The notes: generated by a model from the letters alone, not told the origin. DNA of 64,000 bases from Pseudanabaena sp. UWO311 (GCF_006937785.1 NZ_SJEE01000005.1:1-64000); one strand, 5' to 3'. Numbered from the stretch's first letter, positions 53,044 to 62,524 are shown. Program-made: numbers and translations.

Positions 53044-54123
53044 TTAGAGAACCACACCCTTAGGAGCAGGAATAGAAGGTTGCAAATACATCGTCAGGAA
53101 CTGGACACCATTATTTACAAGATGAGGCAACTTCTGAATCTTTTTCATCCATTCAGGAGAATTAGATTCGTCGATCTTTACTAGTTTGGCATTGTTCTCT
53201 TCGCATTTCTTGAGACAATTCCAGAACTTAGGATTTTCCATGTTGATGATTACAGGGAAAGCCTTCGCAGCATCGCGATTGGTTTCACGCAATACTTCAT
53301 CAACATATTTTCTCGTATCCATGCCGATGGATTCATAGAACTCATTACGAACACAGATATCATTGAGATACATCGTCGCAAATACTGATAGCAAGAAGAA
53401 CTTGCTCCAGAGCTTAGCTCTAAGCCCGTTAATATTTTTCTTGTCGCTACGAAGCAGTAAACTACAGAAATCACCATGACGGCTCTCGTCTTGACACCAA
53501 TTTTCAAAGAAATTGAAGATTGGATAAATCCGATATTCAGGATGAGCAAGGAAATGTTGGTGAATCTTGATATAGCGCCAGTATCCAATCTTTTCGGATA
53601 GATAGGTGGCGTAGAAAATAAACTTCGGTGCGAAGTAGGTATATTTCTTGGTTTTGGATAATGTCGAAAGATCTAGTTGCAGATCGAAATCTGGCATAGC
53701 CTTGTTTAAGAAACCTGCATGACGGGCTTCGTCACGACTCATTAAGCTGAAGATTTCAGCCATGAGTGGGTTCTTGTCTTTGATTTTGACAGCAATTTCT
53801 TTGTAAAGGAGAAAGCCAGAAAATTCTGAGGTGCAAGATCCTTCTAGGAATACACGAAAATGCTCTCTCACTTTTGGATCAATATGATCCCATGACTGAT
53901 TGAAATCAGCAGTACGGACAAAGTGACGACGATTGTAGTCAAATTTGAATTCTTCGAGGATCGCTTCGTAATCTGGAGTGAGATCGAAGATTTGCATCTT
54001 CGCCATTGCTTCAAAGTCTGTAGTGTAGAAGCGTGGGGTCAAGATACTATCACGTCGGCCAGTCCCATTAACCTTTTGTTGGTTTGACTGGCTTACATCG
54101 GGTTTAGAAGGAGTAGCTACCAT
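53044..54123 (-). CDS. acsF: Mg-protoporphyrin IX monomethyl ester (oxidative) cyclase
   Basis: 359 residues. Di-iron ligands occur in LEGSCTSEFSGFLLYKEIAV, MSRDEARHAGFLNKA and WCQDESRHGDFCSLLL. The whole length matches AcsF/CHL27. It forms the isocyclic ring of chlorophyll with O2, so the strain makes chlorophyll aerobically. The start MVATPSKPDVSQS follows AAGAGAA-like purines. It is monocistronic with a strong terminator. Confidence 0.97.
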   Translation of the reverse strand: MVATPSKPDVSQSNQQKVNGTGRRDSILTPRFYTTDFEAMAKMQIFDLTPDYEAILEEFKFDYNRRHFVRTADFNQSWDHIDPKVREHFRVFLEGSCTSEFSGFLLYKEIAVKIKDKNPLMAEIFSLMSRDEARHAGFLNKAMPDFDLQLDLSTLSKTKKYTYFAPKFIFYATYLSEKIGYWRYIKIHQHFLAHPEYRIYPIFNFFENWCQDESRHGDFCSLLLRSDKKNINGLRAKLWSKFFLLSVFATMYLNDICVRNEFYESIGMDTRKYVDEVLRETNRDAAKAFPVIINMENPKFWNCLKKCEENNAKLVKIDESNSPEWMKKIQKLPHLVNNGVQFLTMYLQPSIPAPKGVVL

Positions 54124-54310
54124 AGTCTTGTGCTGTTCTCTTTTACTTAATTTGGGGCTGCTAAAGGATTTTGTTGATAAATTGCAGTTTAAATACCTAT
54201 CTGACTGCCTATTTTACGACTAGTCTCTAATTTATGGGTAGTTATATCTAGAAAATAAGGTTTGCTTGTTAAGAACTATTAAGGAAATCTGTGTTTGTGC
54301 AAAATAAATT

Positions 54311-54389
54311 CCCAAAGCCCGTAAAGTTGCGCCCCTGCGGGGCGCAACTTTACGGGCTTTGGGCTTGTAAATTATGCCTAGCTACTTAC
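54311..54389 (-). repeat. Dispersed repeat family A, copy 4 (one end plus palindrome)
   Basis: A perfect 25-bp-arm palindrome (54311-54363, core GCGCCCC-TGC-GGGGCGC) is followed by TTGTAAATTATGCCTAGCTA CTTAC, the exact inverted form of the family A end at 27609. The opposite end is diverged. An adjoining 10-bp palindrome (54385-54407) follows. Confidence 0.7.
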
Positions 54390-54411
54390 AGCGCTTTGCG
54401 CTGTAAGCTTG

Positions 54412-56079
54412 CTAATTTTTGATTGCTGCGTCAATTGTTTCGATGGTGAGAGATCGCAATAAACTCACCTGAGCCGACGGTGTGGAGATATTGGCAAAAT
54501 ATGTAGGTGTGAGGTAATCCGCAAAACTAATTTCTTGAACTAGATGGGTTTTGAAAAAGGCAACACTCAACAACTTGAGATAGTCCTGCGACTCGATCGC
54601 ACTTGAACCAGCCAAAACATTACTGACTTCAGGACTGAGGCGATCGCTTGATGTGATTGCCGTAACCGCAGTATGCCCAGCTTTGTTTAGCAATACTAAA
54701 TATCGATTTGGCGAGGTTAACCATGTAAAAGGCACAATTTGCTCGGAAACCACAGGGGCAAAAGTATCATCTGAACTACCAACGATCGCGATCGGGACAG
54801 TGATTTTACTCAAAGCAGCTTTACCCAAAACATGACTAGTCACGGGGTTAACTGCGATCGCCGCTTTGATGCGTGAATCTCCTAATTTGTAGGTTTGGTT
54901 TGGCAACCCTAGTGCCACGCATTGCAATAACAGCGAAGCATTCCACTTATATTTGCCTTGACAAGCTTCCGCCAAATCAGCAAATTGGATTTGGGCATCA
55001 CTGACTAAAGCGAGAGCCGCATAGCCACCAAAAGAATGTCCAACCATGCCCACGTTTTGCCAATTGATATTAGTTGCCTGTGGAGATTTCTCTAGATAAT
55101 TTAGTACCGCCGTTATATCCTGTGGACGTTCAACAAAGCTTTCTGGCGGCGCAATCTCACTAGCTACGCCAATAATCAGTTTATCTAACTGCTCATCACT
55201 ACTATTTGGTGAAATAGTCAGCACCACAGCAAAACCATAGGAGGCGAGATGTTCAGCAAGATAGAGAAATGGTTCACGATTAGAGAGTAGTCCAGGATAG
55301 AGGACGATCGCAGGTGTGGGTGCAGACTTATTGGTCAGTTTAGGGACAAATAAATAAAAGGGAATTTCATATCTATTATCTAGAGCTGGCGCTTTGAGAC
55401 TATACCGCTCCCATTGACTTTTACCTTGATCCCGCAAATCAGCTAACTGAATCGGTGAAGGTGCTGGCGTTACCGATCCTGCTTGCTTAGTGGCTTCAGC
55501 ATTGACCATTTGCACAACTTTTTGGGTGTTTTGCAACAAGTCGCTTAATTCCCCAACTGTTTGCAGCCCTTCTTGAATATCGAAATAAATATCTGATGTG
55601 GGGAATTTTCGTAGGAAACCGAGCAAAGATAAACCGTTCTGCTTGTCGGCTGTTGCCAAAACTGCCGCCGCTCGGATAGCGCGATTACCCGATAGATTTG
55701 GGCCAGTTTTAATAAACTCACCTAAGATATCTAACGCTCTTTCTCCTTGTGATGTGTATAAGAATCTCGACAATAGAGAGATAGGAACATCGGCTCGCTC
55801 TGTGAGGATACGCCGAAAGTTTGCCATGTCTGGCGCAGAAATATAACGCGATGCCATGTCCAGCGCACCACGTAACTCGCCAGTTTTCGAAAAATTCTCT
55901 AGGTCATCAACAGATACAGAAACTTCAAAAATATTAAATCGGAAATTGACGGTTTCGGCGGCTTCGCTAGAATTAGCGATCGCCCCTCCTGCGATCGTAC
56001 TCAGCAAAATCATTAGAGTCACAGATCTAGGAGCCAATCGGCGTGAAATATTTGTGATCTTGTCTGTGAGATATTTCAT
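54412..56079 (-). CDS. DUF1400 alpha/beta hydrolase, exported
   Basis: 555 residues. Signal peptide (LMILLSTIAGGAIANSSEAA), N-terminal DUF1400 helical domain (about 40-170; FNIFEVSVSVDDLENF), then an alpha/beta-hydrolase domain with VLYPGLLSNREPFLYLAEHL, nucleophile elbow GMVGHSFGGYAAL and C-terminal LLNKAGHTAVTA for the catalytic His. Such proteins are common in cyanobacteria; they resemble platelet-activating-factor-acetylhydrolase-like lipases. Substrate unknown. Confidence 0.9.
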   Translation of the reverse strand: MKYLTDKITNISRRLAPRSVTLMILLSTIAGGAIANSSEAAETVNFRFNIFEVSVSVDDLENFSKTGELRGALDMASRYISAPDMANFRRILTERADVPISLLSRFLYTSQGERALDILGEFIKTGPNLSGNRAIRAAAVLATADKQNGLSLLGFLRKFPTSDIYFDIQEGLQTVGELSDLLQNTQKVVQMVNAEATKQAGSVTPAPSPIQLADLRDQGKSQWERYSLKAPALDNRYEIPFYLFVPKLTNKSAPTPAIVLYPGLLSNREPFLYLAEHLASYGFAVVLTISPNSSDEQLDKLIIGVASEIAPPESFVERPQDITAVLNYLEKSPQATNINWQNVGMVGHSFGGYAALALVSDAQIQFADLAEACQGKYKWNASLLLQCVALGLPNQTYKLGDSRIKAAIAVNPVTSHVLGKAALSKITVPIAIVGSSDDTFAPVVSEQIVPFTWLTSPNRYLVLLNKAGHTAVTAITSSDRLSPEVSNVLAGSSAIESQDYLKLLSVAFFKTHLVQEISFADYLTPTYFANISTPSAQVSLLRSLTIETIDAAIKN

Positions 56080-56167
56080 ATGTAGGTTTATCTGTGAGAT
56101 ATCTCCTAGAAACTAGCACAACATTCACAAAACCCTGAAAATAGAGGTAATGATCTAGCTATTCAAT

Positions 56168-56249
56168 CACAGTGTTTTACGCTCAAATCCAAACCAATAG
56201 ATTTGGGGAAAAGTGTTGTAAATCAACACTTTTCCCCAAATCTATTGGT
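56168..56249 (+). repeat. Dispersed repeat family C, copy 2
   Basis: CACAGTGTTTTACGCTCAAA TCCAAACC followed by a perfect 26-bp-arm palindrome (56193-56249, 5-nt loop). Same leader and order as at 51132 and, inverted, 23990. Confidence 0.75.
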
Positions 56250-56275
56250 TCGTTTTCAACAAATGATGTAGTACC

Positions 56276-56364
56276 AATCCACAGAAGTGTTGTCACAAGT
56301 TTGCGAGCTAAAAACCAAGCCCTGTAAAGGTCTTAAAAACAAAAAACGGCTTAGCATTTTTTGT
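56276..56364 (+). repeat. Dispersed repeat family B, copy 2
   Basis: AATCCACAGAAGTGTTGTCA, then ACCAAGCCCTGTAAAGGTCT TAAAAAC and a decayed palindrome. It aligns with 3698-3790 across the whole unit. Confidence 0.72.
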
Positions 56365-56531
56365 CTGGGCATAAGTAGCTAAGAAGGATACTCAGTAATC
56401 CTCTTACCCCTTTCCGATACATAAAACAATACAAATGTTAATATTCATCAATTTTGCCCCAATCGCTCTGGTGGCAATGCTAACATCCAAAGTAGTTAAA
56501 CCTCGATTAAATAAAGCTTTAGGAGCGTATT

Positions 56532-57752
56532 TTGACATTACGAGTTGCTGTTGTAGGCGGCGGGCCTGCGGGTTCATGTGCTGCTGAAACACTTGCCAAA
56601 GCAGGAATTGAGACCTACATATTTGAGCGTAAACTGGACAACGCCAAACCCTGCGGTGGAGCAATTCCTCTATGTATGGTTCAAGAATTTGATCTGCCTG
56701 ACGAAATCATCGATCGCCGTGTTCGCAATATGAAGATGATCTCTCCAAGCAATGTGGAGGTAGACATCAAATTGGATAATCCCGATGAATATATCGGTAT
56801 GTGTCGCCGCGAAGTTTTAGATGCATTTTTACGCGAACGCGCTGCCAAACTTGGTGCAAAGCTGATCAATGGGCGCATTCTTGATATTAAGATTACCGAA
56901 AATGGCAAGAAGCCTTACGTTCTCAGCTATTCAGATTTTGCTGAAGGTGGCAACGAAGGGATTATGCGTACTCTTGAAGTCGATCTGATTGTTGGAGCTG
57001 ATGGTGCTAACTCAGTTGTCGCTAAAGCAATGGATGCTGGCGACTATAACTATGCGATCGCCTTCCAAGAGCGTATTCGCATTTCTCCAGACAAGATGGA
57101 GTATTACAAAGATTTAGCCGAGATGTATGTCGGTGATGATGTTTCGCCCGACTTCTACGCATGGGTATTCCCCAAATACGATCACGTTGCGGTTGGTACT
57201 GGCACAATGCACAAGAACCAACGCCTGATCAAGAAGCTCCAAGCAGGCATCCGCGCCCGTGCTTTACCCAGAATCGAAGGCGGTGAAGTAATTAAAGTCG
57301 AAGCACACCCAATTCCTGAGCATCCAAGACCTCGCCGTGTTGTTGGTCGGATTGCCCTAGTTGGTGATGCAGCAGGCTACGTCACCAAGTCTAGCGGCGA
57401 AGGTATTTACTTTGCAGCTAAGTCTGGACGTATGTGTGCTGAAGCGATCGTGGAGTTTGCTGAAGGGGGCAAACGTATTCCTACTGAATCTGACCTTAAG
57501 GTTTACCTCAAGCGTTGGGATAAACAGTATGGCTTAACCTACAAGGTTCTCGACATTCTCCAGAACGTGTTTTACGCCACCAACGCCACCCGCGAAGCCT
57601 TTGTGGAGATGTGTGCTGATAAGGATGTACAAAAACTCACCTTTGATAGCTACCTCTACAAAACCGTTGTGCCAGCCAATCCTTTCACACAACTGAAGAT
57701 TACTGCCAAGACAATCGGTAGTTTGCTGAGAGGCAATGCTCTAGCACCTTAA
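56532..57752 (+). CDS. chlP: Geranylgeranyl reductase ChlP
   Basis: 406 residues with a TTG start, supported by AGGAG six bases upstream and by MTLRVAVVGGGPAGSCAAET being the family N-terminus (FAD GxGxxG-type loop). Further landmarks: RKLDNAKPCGGAIPL, CRREVLDAFLRERAAKLGA, VGADGANSVVAKAM and RIALVGDAAGYVTKSSGEGI. The enzyme saturates the geranylgeranyl chain for chlorophyll and tocopherol phytyl tails. Confidence 0.97.
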   Translation: MTLRVAVVGGGPAGSCAAETLAKAGIETYIFERKLDNAKPCGGAIPLCMVQEFDLPDEIIDRRVRNMKMISPSNVEVDIKLDNPDEYIGMCRREVLDAFLRERAAKLGAKLINGRILDIKITENGKKPYVLSYSDFAEGGNEGIMRTLEVDLIVGADGANSVVAKAMDAGDYNYAIAFQERIRISPDKMEYYKDLAEMYVGDDVSPDFYAWVFPKYDHVAVGTGTMHKNQRLIKKLQAGIRARALPRIEGGEVIKVEAHPIPEHPRPRRVVGRIALVGDAAGYVTKSSGEGIYFAAKSGRMCAEAIVEFAEGGKRIPTESDLKVYLKRWDKQYGLTYKVLDILQNVFYATNATREAFVEMCADKDVQKLTFDSYLYKTVVPANPFTQLKITAKTIGSLLRGNALAP

Positions 57753-57754
57753 TC

Positions 57755-57783
57755 AAAAAGGAGCGCGTAATGCGCTCCTTTTT
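57755..57783 (+). terminator. Terminator of chlP
   Basis: AAAAAGGAGCGC, loop GTAAT, GCGCTCCTTTTTT, directly after the chlP stop. Confidence 0.92.
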
Positions 57784-57808
57784 TGTCTCGTTATTAGATA
57801 TTACCCAT

Positions 57809-58435
57809 ATGCCATTTAGCAACTTCAAAAGTCTGGGAGCAACTGTCAAAGAATTGCAGGTGATCTATAACGAAGCAAACTTTGTCTCCCAAGCAGTATT
57901 TCCTGTGTCTGAATACTTTCAGCAAGACCTAGAATATGTGATGCGTGAAGGAGTATTTAATAATTCCGAATTTGCAATTTGTGAAAACTTAATTTATCCA
58001 ATCCTCAAAGAAGTTTGGAAAGCCTATAGCAGCAAGTTCACACTCTGGAGTCATCAGATGCTAACCTGCGACGATGTGCTATCAGGTTATCCTGAGTACG
58101 TTCTGGCGAGACGATCGCCTCTTGGTAAAATTGTCTTTGACAAGCCCTATTTGCTAATCGTAGAGGCAAAACAGGACAATTTCGACTGGGGATGGGGGCA
58201 GTGTTTAGCCGAGATGGTGGCAGCACAGCGTTTAAATGAGGAATCTGCGATCGCCATATTTGGGATTGTCTCTAATGGCATAAATTGGGAGTTTGGCAAG
58301 TTAGAAGGCAACAGGTTTACTCATCATCCTGCCCCATCGACTATTTTTGAGTTAAAAAGTTTGTTTGCTATGGTTAACTATCTTTTTCAGCAAAGCGAGA
58401 TTCAGCTCTCTATGTACCAAGAAATGGCTGCATGA
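57809..58435 (+). CDS. Conserved protein with nuclease-like core, function unknown
   Basis: The frame opens at 57770 inside the chlP terminator; the Met at 57809 (MPFSNFKSLGATVKELQVIY) is therefore preferred (208 residues). The segment YPEYVLARRSPLGKIVFDKP then YLLIVEAKQDNFDWGWGQCL has the D/E-x-K spacing (VEAKQ) of a PD-(D/E)XK-like fold and then an amphipathic helix; similar proteins of unknown function are common in cyanobacteria. No signal peptide. Real gene likely, nuclease activity speculative. Confidence 0.75.
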   Translation: MPFSNFKSLGATVKELQVIYNEANFVSQAVFPVSEYFQQDLEYVMREGVFNNSEFAICENLIYPILKEVWKAYSSKFTLWSHQMLTCDDVLSGYPEYVLARRSPLGKIVFDKPYLLIVEAKQDNFDWGWGQCLAEMVAAQRLNEESAIAIFGIVSNGINWEFGKLEGNRFTHHPAPSTIFELKSLFAMVNYLFQQSEIQLSMYQEMAA

Positions 58436-58440
58436 AGCAC

Positions 58441-58481
58441 AAAAAACTCATAAAGACGCAAAGCATCTCTATGAGTTTTTT
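58441..58481. terminator. Terminator between convergent genes
   Basis: AAAAAACTCATA and TATGAGTTTTTT flank 17 nt. It lies after the unknown gene and, in the other direction, beyond psbM. Confidence 0.8.
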
Positions 58482-58523
58482 GTGGCTTAACAAAGCACAG
58501 CTATTTAGCCGTGCTTTGTATAA

Positions 58524-58643
58524 TTATTTGCTGCTTTGACCTTCTTCACGGCTAGATGTTTGGATATACAGTGTCAACAAGAAGACGGTAGGTACAAATA
58601 CGGCTAGGACAGTAGCTAGAAGACCAAGAAAATTAGTTTCCAT
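58524..58643 (-). CDS. psbM: Photosystem II reaction-centre protein M
   Basis: 39 residues: METNFLGLLATVLAVFVPTV, then FLLTLYIQTSSREEGQSSK. A single membrane helix and the PTVFLLxLYIQT phrase are diagnostic of PsbM, a low-molecular-mass subunit at the PSII dimer interface. The gene is short but supported by sequence pattern. A hairpin (ACAAAGCAC / GTGCTTTGT, 58490-58520) follows as its likely terminator. Confidence 0.93.
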   Translation of the reverse strand: METNFLGLLATVLAVFVPTVFLLTLYIQTSSREEGQSSK

Positions 58644-58737
58644 AAATTTGACTTTGATTGCTGATTTTTAAATATTTTGATGACTGCTAATATTCTAAGT
58701 TCAAAATTGATTAGTCTTACGAAAAATTTAAAAAACC

Positions 58738-58774
58738 CAAAAAGAAGGTGACGCAGAGCGTCACCTTCTTTTTG
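58738..58774 (-). terminator. Terminator of the S1-domain gene
   Basis: CAAAAAGAAGGTGACGC, loop AGA, exact complement, 6 bp beyond the stop. Confidence 0.88.
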
Positions 58775-58779
58775 AGAGA

Positions 58780-59673
58780 TTAGGCTTCCCAGAGCTTGCT
58801 GATATTTTTTTCGAGACGCTCTTCGGCTTCAGCAAATACTTGCGCTGAGTTATCAAGCATTTCACCAGCATGAAGCTCAAGGATCTTGGTAGACAGAGCA
58901 ATGCGATCGCGTGATTCATCGATATCCACAACTACAGCCTTGATCATGTCATTGATTTGAAATATGCGAGTAGGATCGCTGACAGGCTTTTGGCTCATTT
59001 CCTTGACATGTAACAGTCCTGAAACTCCAGAGAACTCAACAAATGCACCAAAAGGACGAATGTTAGTTACTTTACCAGTCACGAGTTGTCCCTTAGCAAT
59101 TTGGTTCATCGCCGCAAGTTTGGCGGCTTGACGGTTAGATAGCACCAGCTTTTTGCGAGTCTCATCAGCATCTAAAACCATCACAGGCAGAATTTTACCA
59201 ATCAGTTTCGCGAGATCTGAAGTGTCAGAAAGATGAGATCGCGGTACAAATCCCCTTAGACCAACAGAGTCTACGATTACACCGCCGCTATTTGTGCCAA
59301 TTACCCGACATTCAAAGACTTTTGACTCTGCTTGGTAATCACGTAGGGTCTGCCAAGCTTGCTTGAATAACAAACGGCGAACCGATAGCTTTACCTCACC
59401 ATCAGCATTTTGACTACTAATGATCAGAAATTCGTACTCATTTCCGATCGGGAACGCATCACTATTAGAGCGCGAAGCACCACTAAGAGTTGCTTCTTCG
59501 ATGGGGAGAAAACCTAAAGACTTTGCGCCAATATCGACATAAATGCCACTACTTTCAACTGACACAACCTTTCCCCTCACCGTTTGCCCAACGGCAAATT
59601 CGTAGTTATGTTCGGCGAGGGCGTTGGCAAAATCGTCGGCAGAAAATGGCTGAATATTTGTTGTGGCGTTCAT
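58780..59673 (-). CDS. S1 RNA-binding protein (ribosomal protein S1 homologue, three S1 domains)
   Basis: 297 residues. Three S1 motifs: GQTVRGKVVSVESSGIYVDI (about 29), FECRVIGTNSGGVIVDSVGL (about 118) and GQLVTGKVTNIRPFGAFVEF (about 195), the last being the best preserved (then HVKEMSQKPV). Cyanobacteria have short S1 proteins with three domains instead of six. It probably binds mRNA at the ribosome. Whether it is the main S1 or the smaller paralogue cannot be told. Confidence 0.92.
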   Translation of the reverse strand: MNATTNIQPFSADDFANALAEHNYEFAVGQTVRGKVVSVESSGIYVDIGAKSLGFLPIEEATLSGASRSNSDAFPIGNEYEFLIISSQNADGEVKLSVRRLLFKQAWQTLRDYQAESKVFECRVIGTNSGGVIVDSVGLRGFVPRSHLSDTSDLAKLIGKILPVMVLDADETRKKLVLSNRQAAKLAAMNQIAKGQLVTGKVTNIRPFGAFVEFSGVSGLLHVKEMSQKPVSDPTRIFQINDMIKAVVVDIDESRDRIALSTKILELHAGEMLDNSAQVFAEAEERLEKNISKLWEA

Positions 59674-59785
59674 GGATATGAATATGCGTAGCGTTGCTTG
59701 CGTGTATTTTATTGTAATTGTCTCATAGCGCTATAAAGAATATGAAGTAAATCTATCTTTCTCTAAAATTGCTACGCTTCTTAAC

Positions 59786-59842
59786 AATAAAACCAAAAGA
59801 TTAGAGCCGCGCTTCGCGCGGCTCTAATCTTTTGATTTTATT
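59786..59842. repeat. 27-bp-arm palindrome with TTC loop
   Basis: AATAAAACCAAAAGATTAGA begins the left arm, the core is GCCGCGC-TTC-GCGCGGC, and there is one mismatch. It is 6 bp beyond the stop of the membrane protein gene. Confidence 0.8.
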
Positions 59843-59847
59843 GGTTA

Positions 59848-60246
59848 CTATATTTTATTGATGATTTTTTGGCGATCGCTAATTATATAAATCACAAACA
59901 GTATGACTATTACCAAATCAATTATCACCGCAGTTCCTGCTTGACCAAGATATTGTCTACCGTAAATCAGTACTAAACTAACGAAAGTCAGCTTACTAAT
60001 AATTGAAATAACCACAATTAACGAACGGTTTAAGTCGTTAAATGCCCCATATATTTGCATCGCTCCCACAAGAGTTATTAGAGCACCCCAGTTACGGACA
60101 ATGATTTCAGAAAGCTGACCTTCAAGAGCAGCACCAAAGAAAGAATTCAGCGCAGCTTGCGGTGCGATCGCTGCATAAAACAATGTACAGGTCAGCAACC
60201 CAGACACAAGCATAATCCACTTAATCTTGTCAGCAATCCAATTCAT
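59848..60246 (-). CDS. Small four-helix membrane protein
   Basis: 132 residues with four hydrophobic segments (about 10-30, 49-68, 74-95, 105-123; the last LVIVILFVIYIISD). No enzymatic motif. It resembles DoxX-like or uncharacterised small inner-membrane proteins in layout, but I do not recognise a family. Start ATG at 60246 without a clear SD. Single gene between palindromes. Confidence 0.7.
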   Translation of the reverse strand: MNWIADKIKWIMLVSGLLTCTLFYAAIAPQAALNSFFGAALEGQLSEIIVRNWGALITLVGAMQIYGAFNDLNRSLIVVISIISKLTFVSLVLIYGRQYLGQAGTAVIIDLVIVILFVIYIISDRQKIINKI

Positions 60247-60295
60247 TGTTTTTCTTTTCTGAATAAAGTTTTCATCTAGCAGTTGCCAGTTAATC

Positions 60296-60354
60296 TTGCA
60301 CTAAAACCCAGAAGAATAGTTGCGGCGCAACTATTCTTCTGGGTTTTAGTGCAA
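60296..60354. repeat. 28-bp-arm palindrome
   Basis: TTGCACTAAAACCCAGAAGA begins the left arm, loop GGC, exact complement. Confidence 0.85.
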
Positions 60355-60375
60355 TGCTGTTTTTACTTAGGTCAT

Positions 60376-60430
60376 AAAACCCAAATAAATAAAGGTGGCG
60401 CTTTGCGCCACCTTTATTTATTTGGGTTTT
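60376..60430. repeat. 26-bp-arm palindrome
   Basis: AAAACCCAAATAAATAAAGG begins the left arm, core GGCGC-TTT-GCGCC, exact complement. Confidence 0.85.
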
Positions 60431-60556
60431 GATTTGTCAAAGCTATCTCTTGCATTGATATATCCGTATAACAGGTATTGAGCTAATGCATTAGACTAGT
60501 TACATAGTTAAGTCAACCGATTACCGCATCGACGGGGCAATAAGGAGCGACAGGCA

Positions 60557-62449
60557 GTGATGTCTTCTGGAAAAAAAATCTTTTTGGCAAACTTTTGGCG
60601 ACGAGTCAAAACAACGGTCGTAAGTTTAGCCATATTGCAAAGTGTAGCGACCACCTTACCAGTATCCGCACAAACAGATACGGAAAGCGTTGTGACCATC
60701 AGCTACACCGAACTGCTTGCAAATGTGAAAGAAAATCGAGTTCAAAAAATCGATTTAGAAAGCAATGGTCTAGCGGCGGAAGCGGTTTTAAAAGATGGGC
60801 GAAAGGTCAGGGTTGACTTAATTGCCCGTGATGGCAATACCGAGTTAATGAAGACCTTACGCGAAAATGGTGTCGATACAGCGGTGAAAGCTCCTCAGCA
60901 GCCAACCTTAATTTGGCAATTGGTGAGTACATTTTTTGTGCCCATGCTACTGATTTTTATATTGCTAATGGTGTTACGCCGCCTCAGCAATGCTCCTGGA
61001 GGACCTGGACAGACCCTCAGCTTTGGCAAGACTAAAGCAAGATTCTCGCCCGAAGCAAAAACAGGAATCATGTTTGAAGATGTGGCTGGGATTGATACGG
61101 CAAAGGAAGAATTACAGGAAGTCGTCACATTTCTTAAACAACCCGATCGCTTTACCGCAGTGGGCGCAAAAATACCTAAAGGCGTTTTGCTGATTGGGCC
61201 TCCAGGGACAGGTAAGACTTTATTAGCTAAGGCGATCGCAGGGGAGGCGGGAGTTCCATTCTTCTCGCTGTCTGGCTCAGAATTTGTAGAAATGTTTGTG
61301 GGTGTGGGTGCTTCCCGCGTCCGTGATTTATTCCAAAAAGCCAAAGATAATGCTCCTTGTATTATTTTCATTGATGAAATTGATGCAGTCGGTCGGCAAC
61401 GTGGATCGGGCATCGGCGGCGGCAATGATGAGCGTGAGCAAACCCTCAACCAGATGCTCACGGAAATGGACGGATTTCAAGGTAATTCGGGAGTGATTGT
61501 GGTTGCTGCAACTAATCGTCCTGATGTGTTGGATAGCGCTTTGCTAAGACCAGGTCGTTTTGATCGCCAAATTACAGTTGACTATCCCGACTATAAAGGT
61601 CGTCAAGAAATCCTCAAAGTTCATGCCCGCAATAAAAAACTTGAAGAAAATGTCTCACTAGAATCTGTTGCCCGTTTAACACCCGGATTTGCTGGTGCTG
61701 ATTTGGCAAACTTGTTAAACGAAGCCGCCATATTGGCAGCTCGTCGTTACAAAGAGGCGATTGGTGAACTAGAAATTGCCGATGCAATTGATCGCATTAC
61801 CATTGGTTTAACCATGAAGCCAATGCTTGATAGCTCCAAAAAACGTCTGGTTGCCTATCACGAAGTTGGTCATGCCTTAGTTATGACTTTACTTAAGAAT
61901 GCATCTTTGCTCGACAAAATAACCATTGTGCCACGCTCTGGTGGTATCGGTGGATTTGCTAAAGGTGTCCCCGATGAAGAATATGGTTTAGAATCGCGAT
62001 CACAGATTTTAGACACAATTACGATGATGCTCGGTGGTAGAGCTGCTGAAGAAGTAGTCTTTGGCGATGCCGAAATTACCACAGGGGCATCGGGCGATTT
62101 CCAGCAAGTTGCAAGGTTAACGCGATTGATGGTTACTCAGTTTGGGATGTCAGATTTAGGATTAGGCGCTCTCGAAAGTGAAAGTGGCGAAGTCTTTTTA
62201 GGACGTAATATGATGCCTCAAAATGATTATTCGGTCAAACTAGGCGATCGCATTGATCGACAAATTCGTCAGATTGCGCAGTCTTGTTACGATACAGCCA
62301 AGCGCTTAATCGAAGAAAATCGTGACTTGTGCGATCGCCTAGTTGATATTTTGCTGGATGTAGAGACTTTAGACGGCGAAGAGTTTCGCAAAATAGTTGC
62401 AGAATACACGAAAATACCTGAAAAGAAGACTGCTTCAGTCAAGTTCTAA
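60557..62449 (+). CDS. ftsH: ATP-dependent zinc metalloprotease FtsH
   Basis: 630 residues; the frame starts GTG-ATG, and AGGAG is 10 bases before the GTG. An exported or membrane N-terminus ([20 protein letters not shown]) and a second helix ([18 protein letters not shown], about 120-140) flank a small lumenal domain. The AAA module carries Walker A GPPGTGKT near 215, Walker [10 protein letters not shown] and the SRH ([15 protein letters not shown]). The protease site is HEVGH near 435. It is a membrane quality-control protease; cyanobacterial paralogues degrade damaged PSII D1. Which paralogue this is cannot be settled here. Confidence 0.97.
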   Translation: MMSSGKKIFLANFWRRVKTTVVSLAILQSVATTLPVSAQTDTESVVTISYTELLANVKENRVQKIDLESNGLAAEAVLKDGRKVRVDLIARDGNTELMKTLRENGVDTAVKAPQQPTLIWQLVSTFFVPMLLIFILLMVLRRLSNAPGGPGQTLSFGKTKARFSPEAKTGIMFEDVAGIDTAKEELQEVVTFLKQPDRFTAVGAKIPKGVLLIGPPGTGKTLLAKAIAGEAGVPFFSLSGSEFVEMFVGVGASRVRDLFQKAKDNAPCIIFIDEIDAVGRQRGSGIGGGNDEREQTLNQMLTEMDGFQGNSGVIVVAATNRPDVLDSALLRPGRFDRQITVDYPDYKGRQEILKVHARNKKLEENVSLESVARLTPGFAGADLANLLNEAAILAARRYKEAIGELEIADAIDRITIGLTMKPMLDSSKKRLVAYHEVGHALVMTLLKNASLLDKITIVPRSGGIGGFAKGVPDEEYGLESRSQILDTITMMLGGRAAEEVVFGDAEITTGASGDFQQVARLTRLMVTQFGMSDLGLGALESESGEVFLGRNMMPQNDYSVKLGDRIDRQIRQIAQSCYDTAKRLIEENRDLCDRLVDILLDVETLDGEEFRKIVAEYTKIPEKKTASVKF

Positions 62450-62453
62450 AACA

Positions 62454-62523
62454 AAAAAAGAATGAGCGCTGGGCGCTCATTCTTTTTTAAAGAGATTTAA
62501 AGGGAGCGCTTAGCGCTCCCTTT
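62454..62523. terminator. Two tandem terminators between ftsH and MBL gene
   Basis: AAAAAAGAATGAGCGC-TGG-complement (62454-62488) serves ftsH. AAAGGGAGCGC-TTA-complement (62499-62523) lies next to the stop of the convergent MBL gene. Confidence 0.88.
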
Positions 62524-62524
62524 T

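Larger units (their letters stand above)
56080..56531. other. Repeat-rich intergenic region before chlP
   Basis: 450 bp between divergent hydrolase and chlP, holding a family C unit (56168-56249), a family B unit (56276-56364) and, at 56369-56382, CATAAGTAGCTAAG, which resembles a family A end. Three repeat families side by side suggest nested or preferred insertion. No gene is seen. Confidence 0.7.
60247..60556. other. Intergenic region with two tandem palindromes
   Basis: 310 bp upstream of ftsH and of the divergent membrane protein. It holds the palindromes at 60296-60354 and 60376-60430; the AAAACCC-bearing arms of the two resemble each other near the base. The ftsH ribosome-binding site AAGGAG lies at about 60541. 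Confidence 0.7.

Noticed and set aside
60895-61461. 188-codon frame antisense to ftsH
   Set aside because: A shadow of the well-supported ftsH frame.
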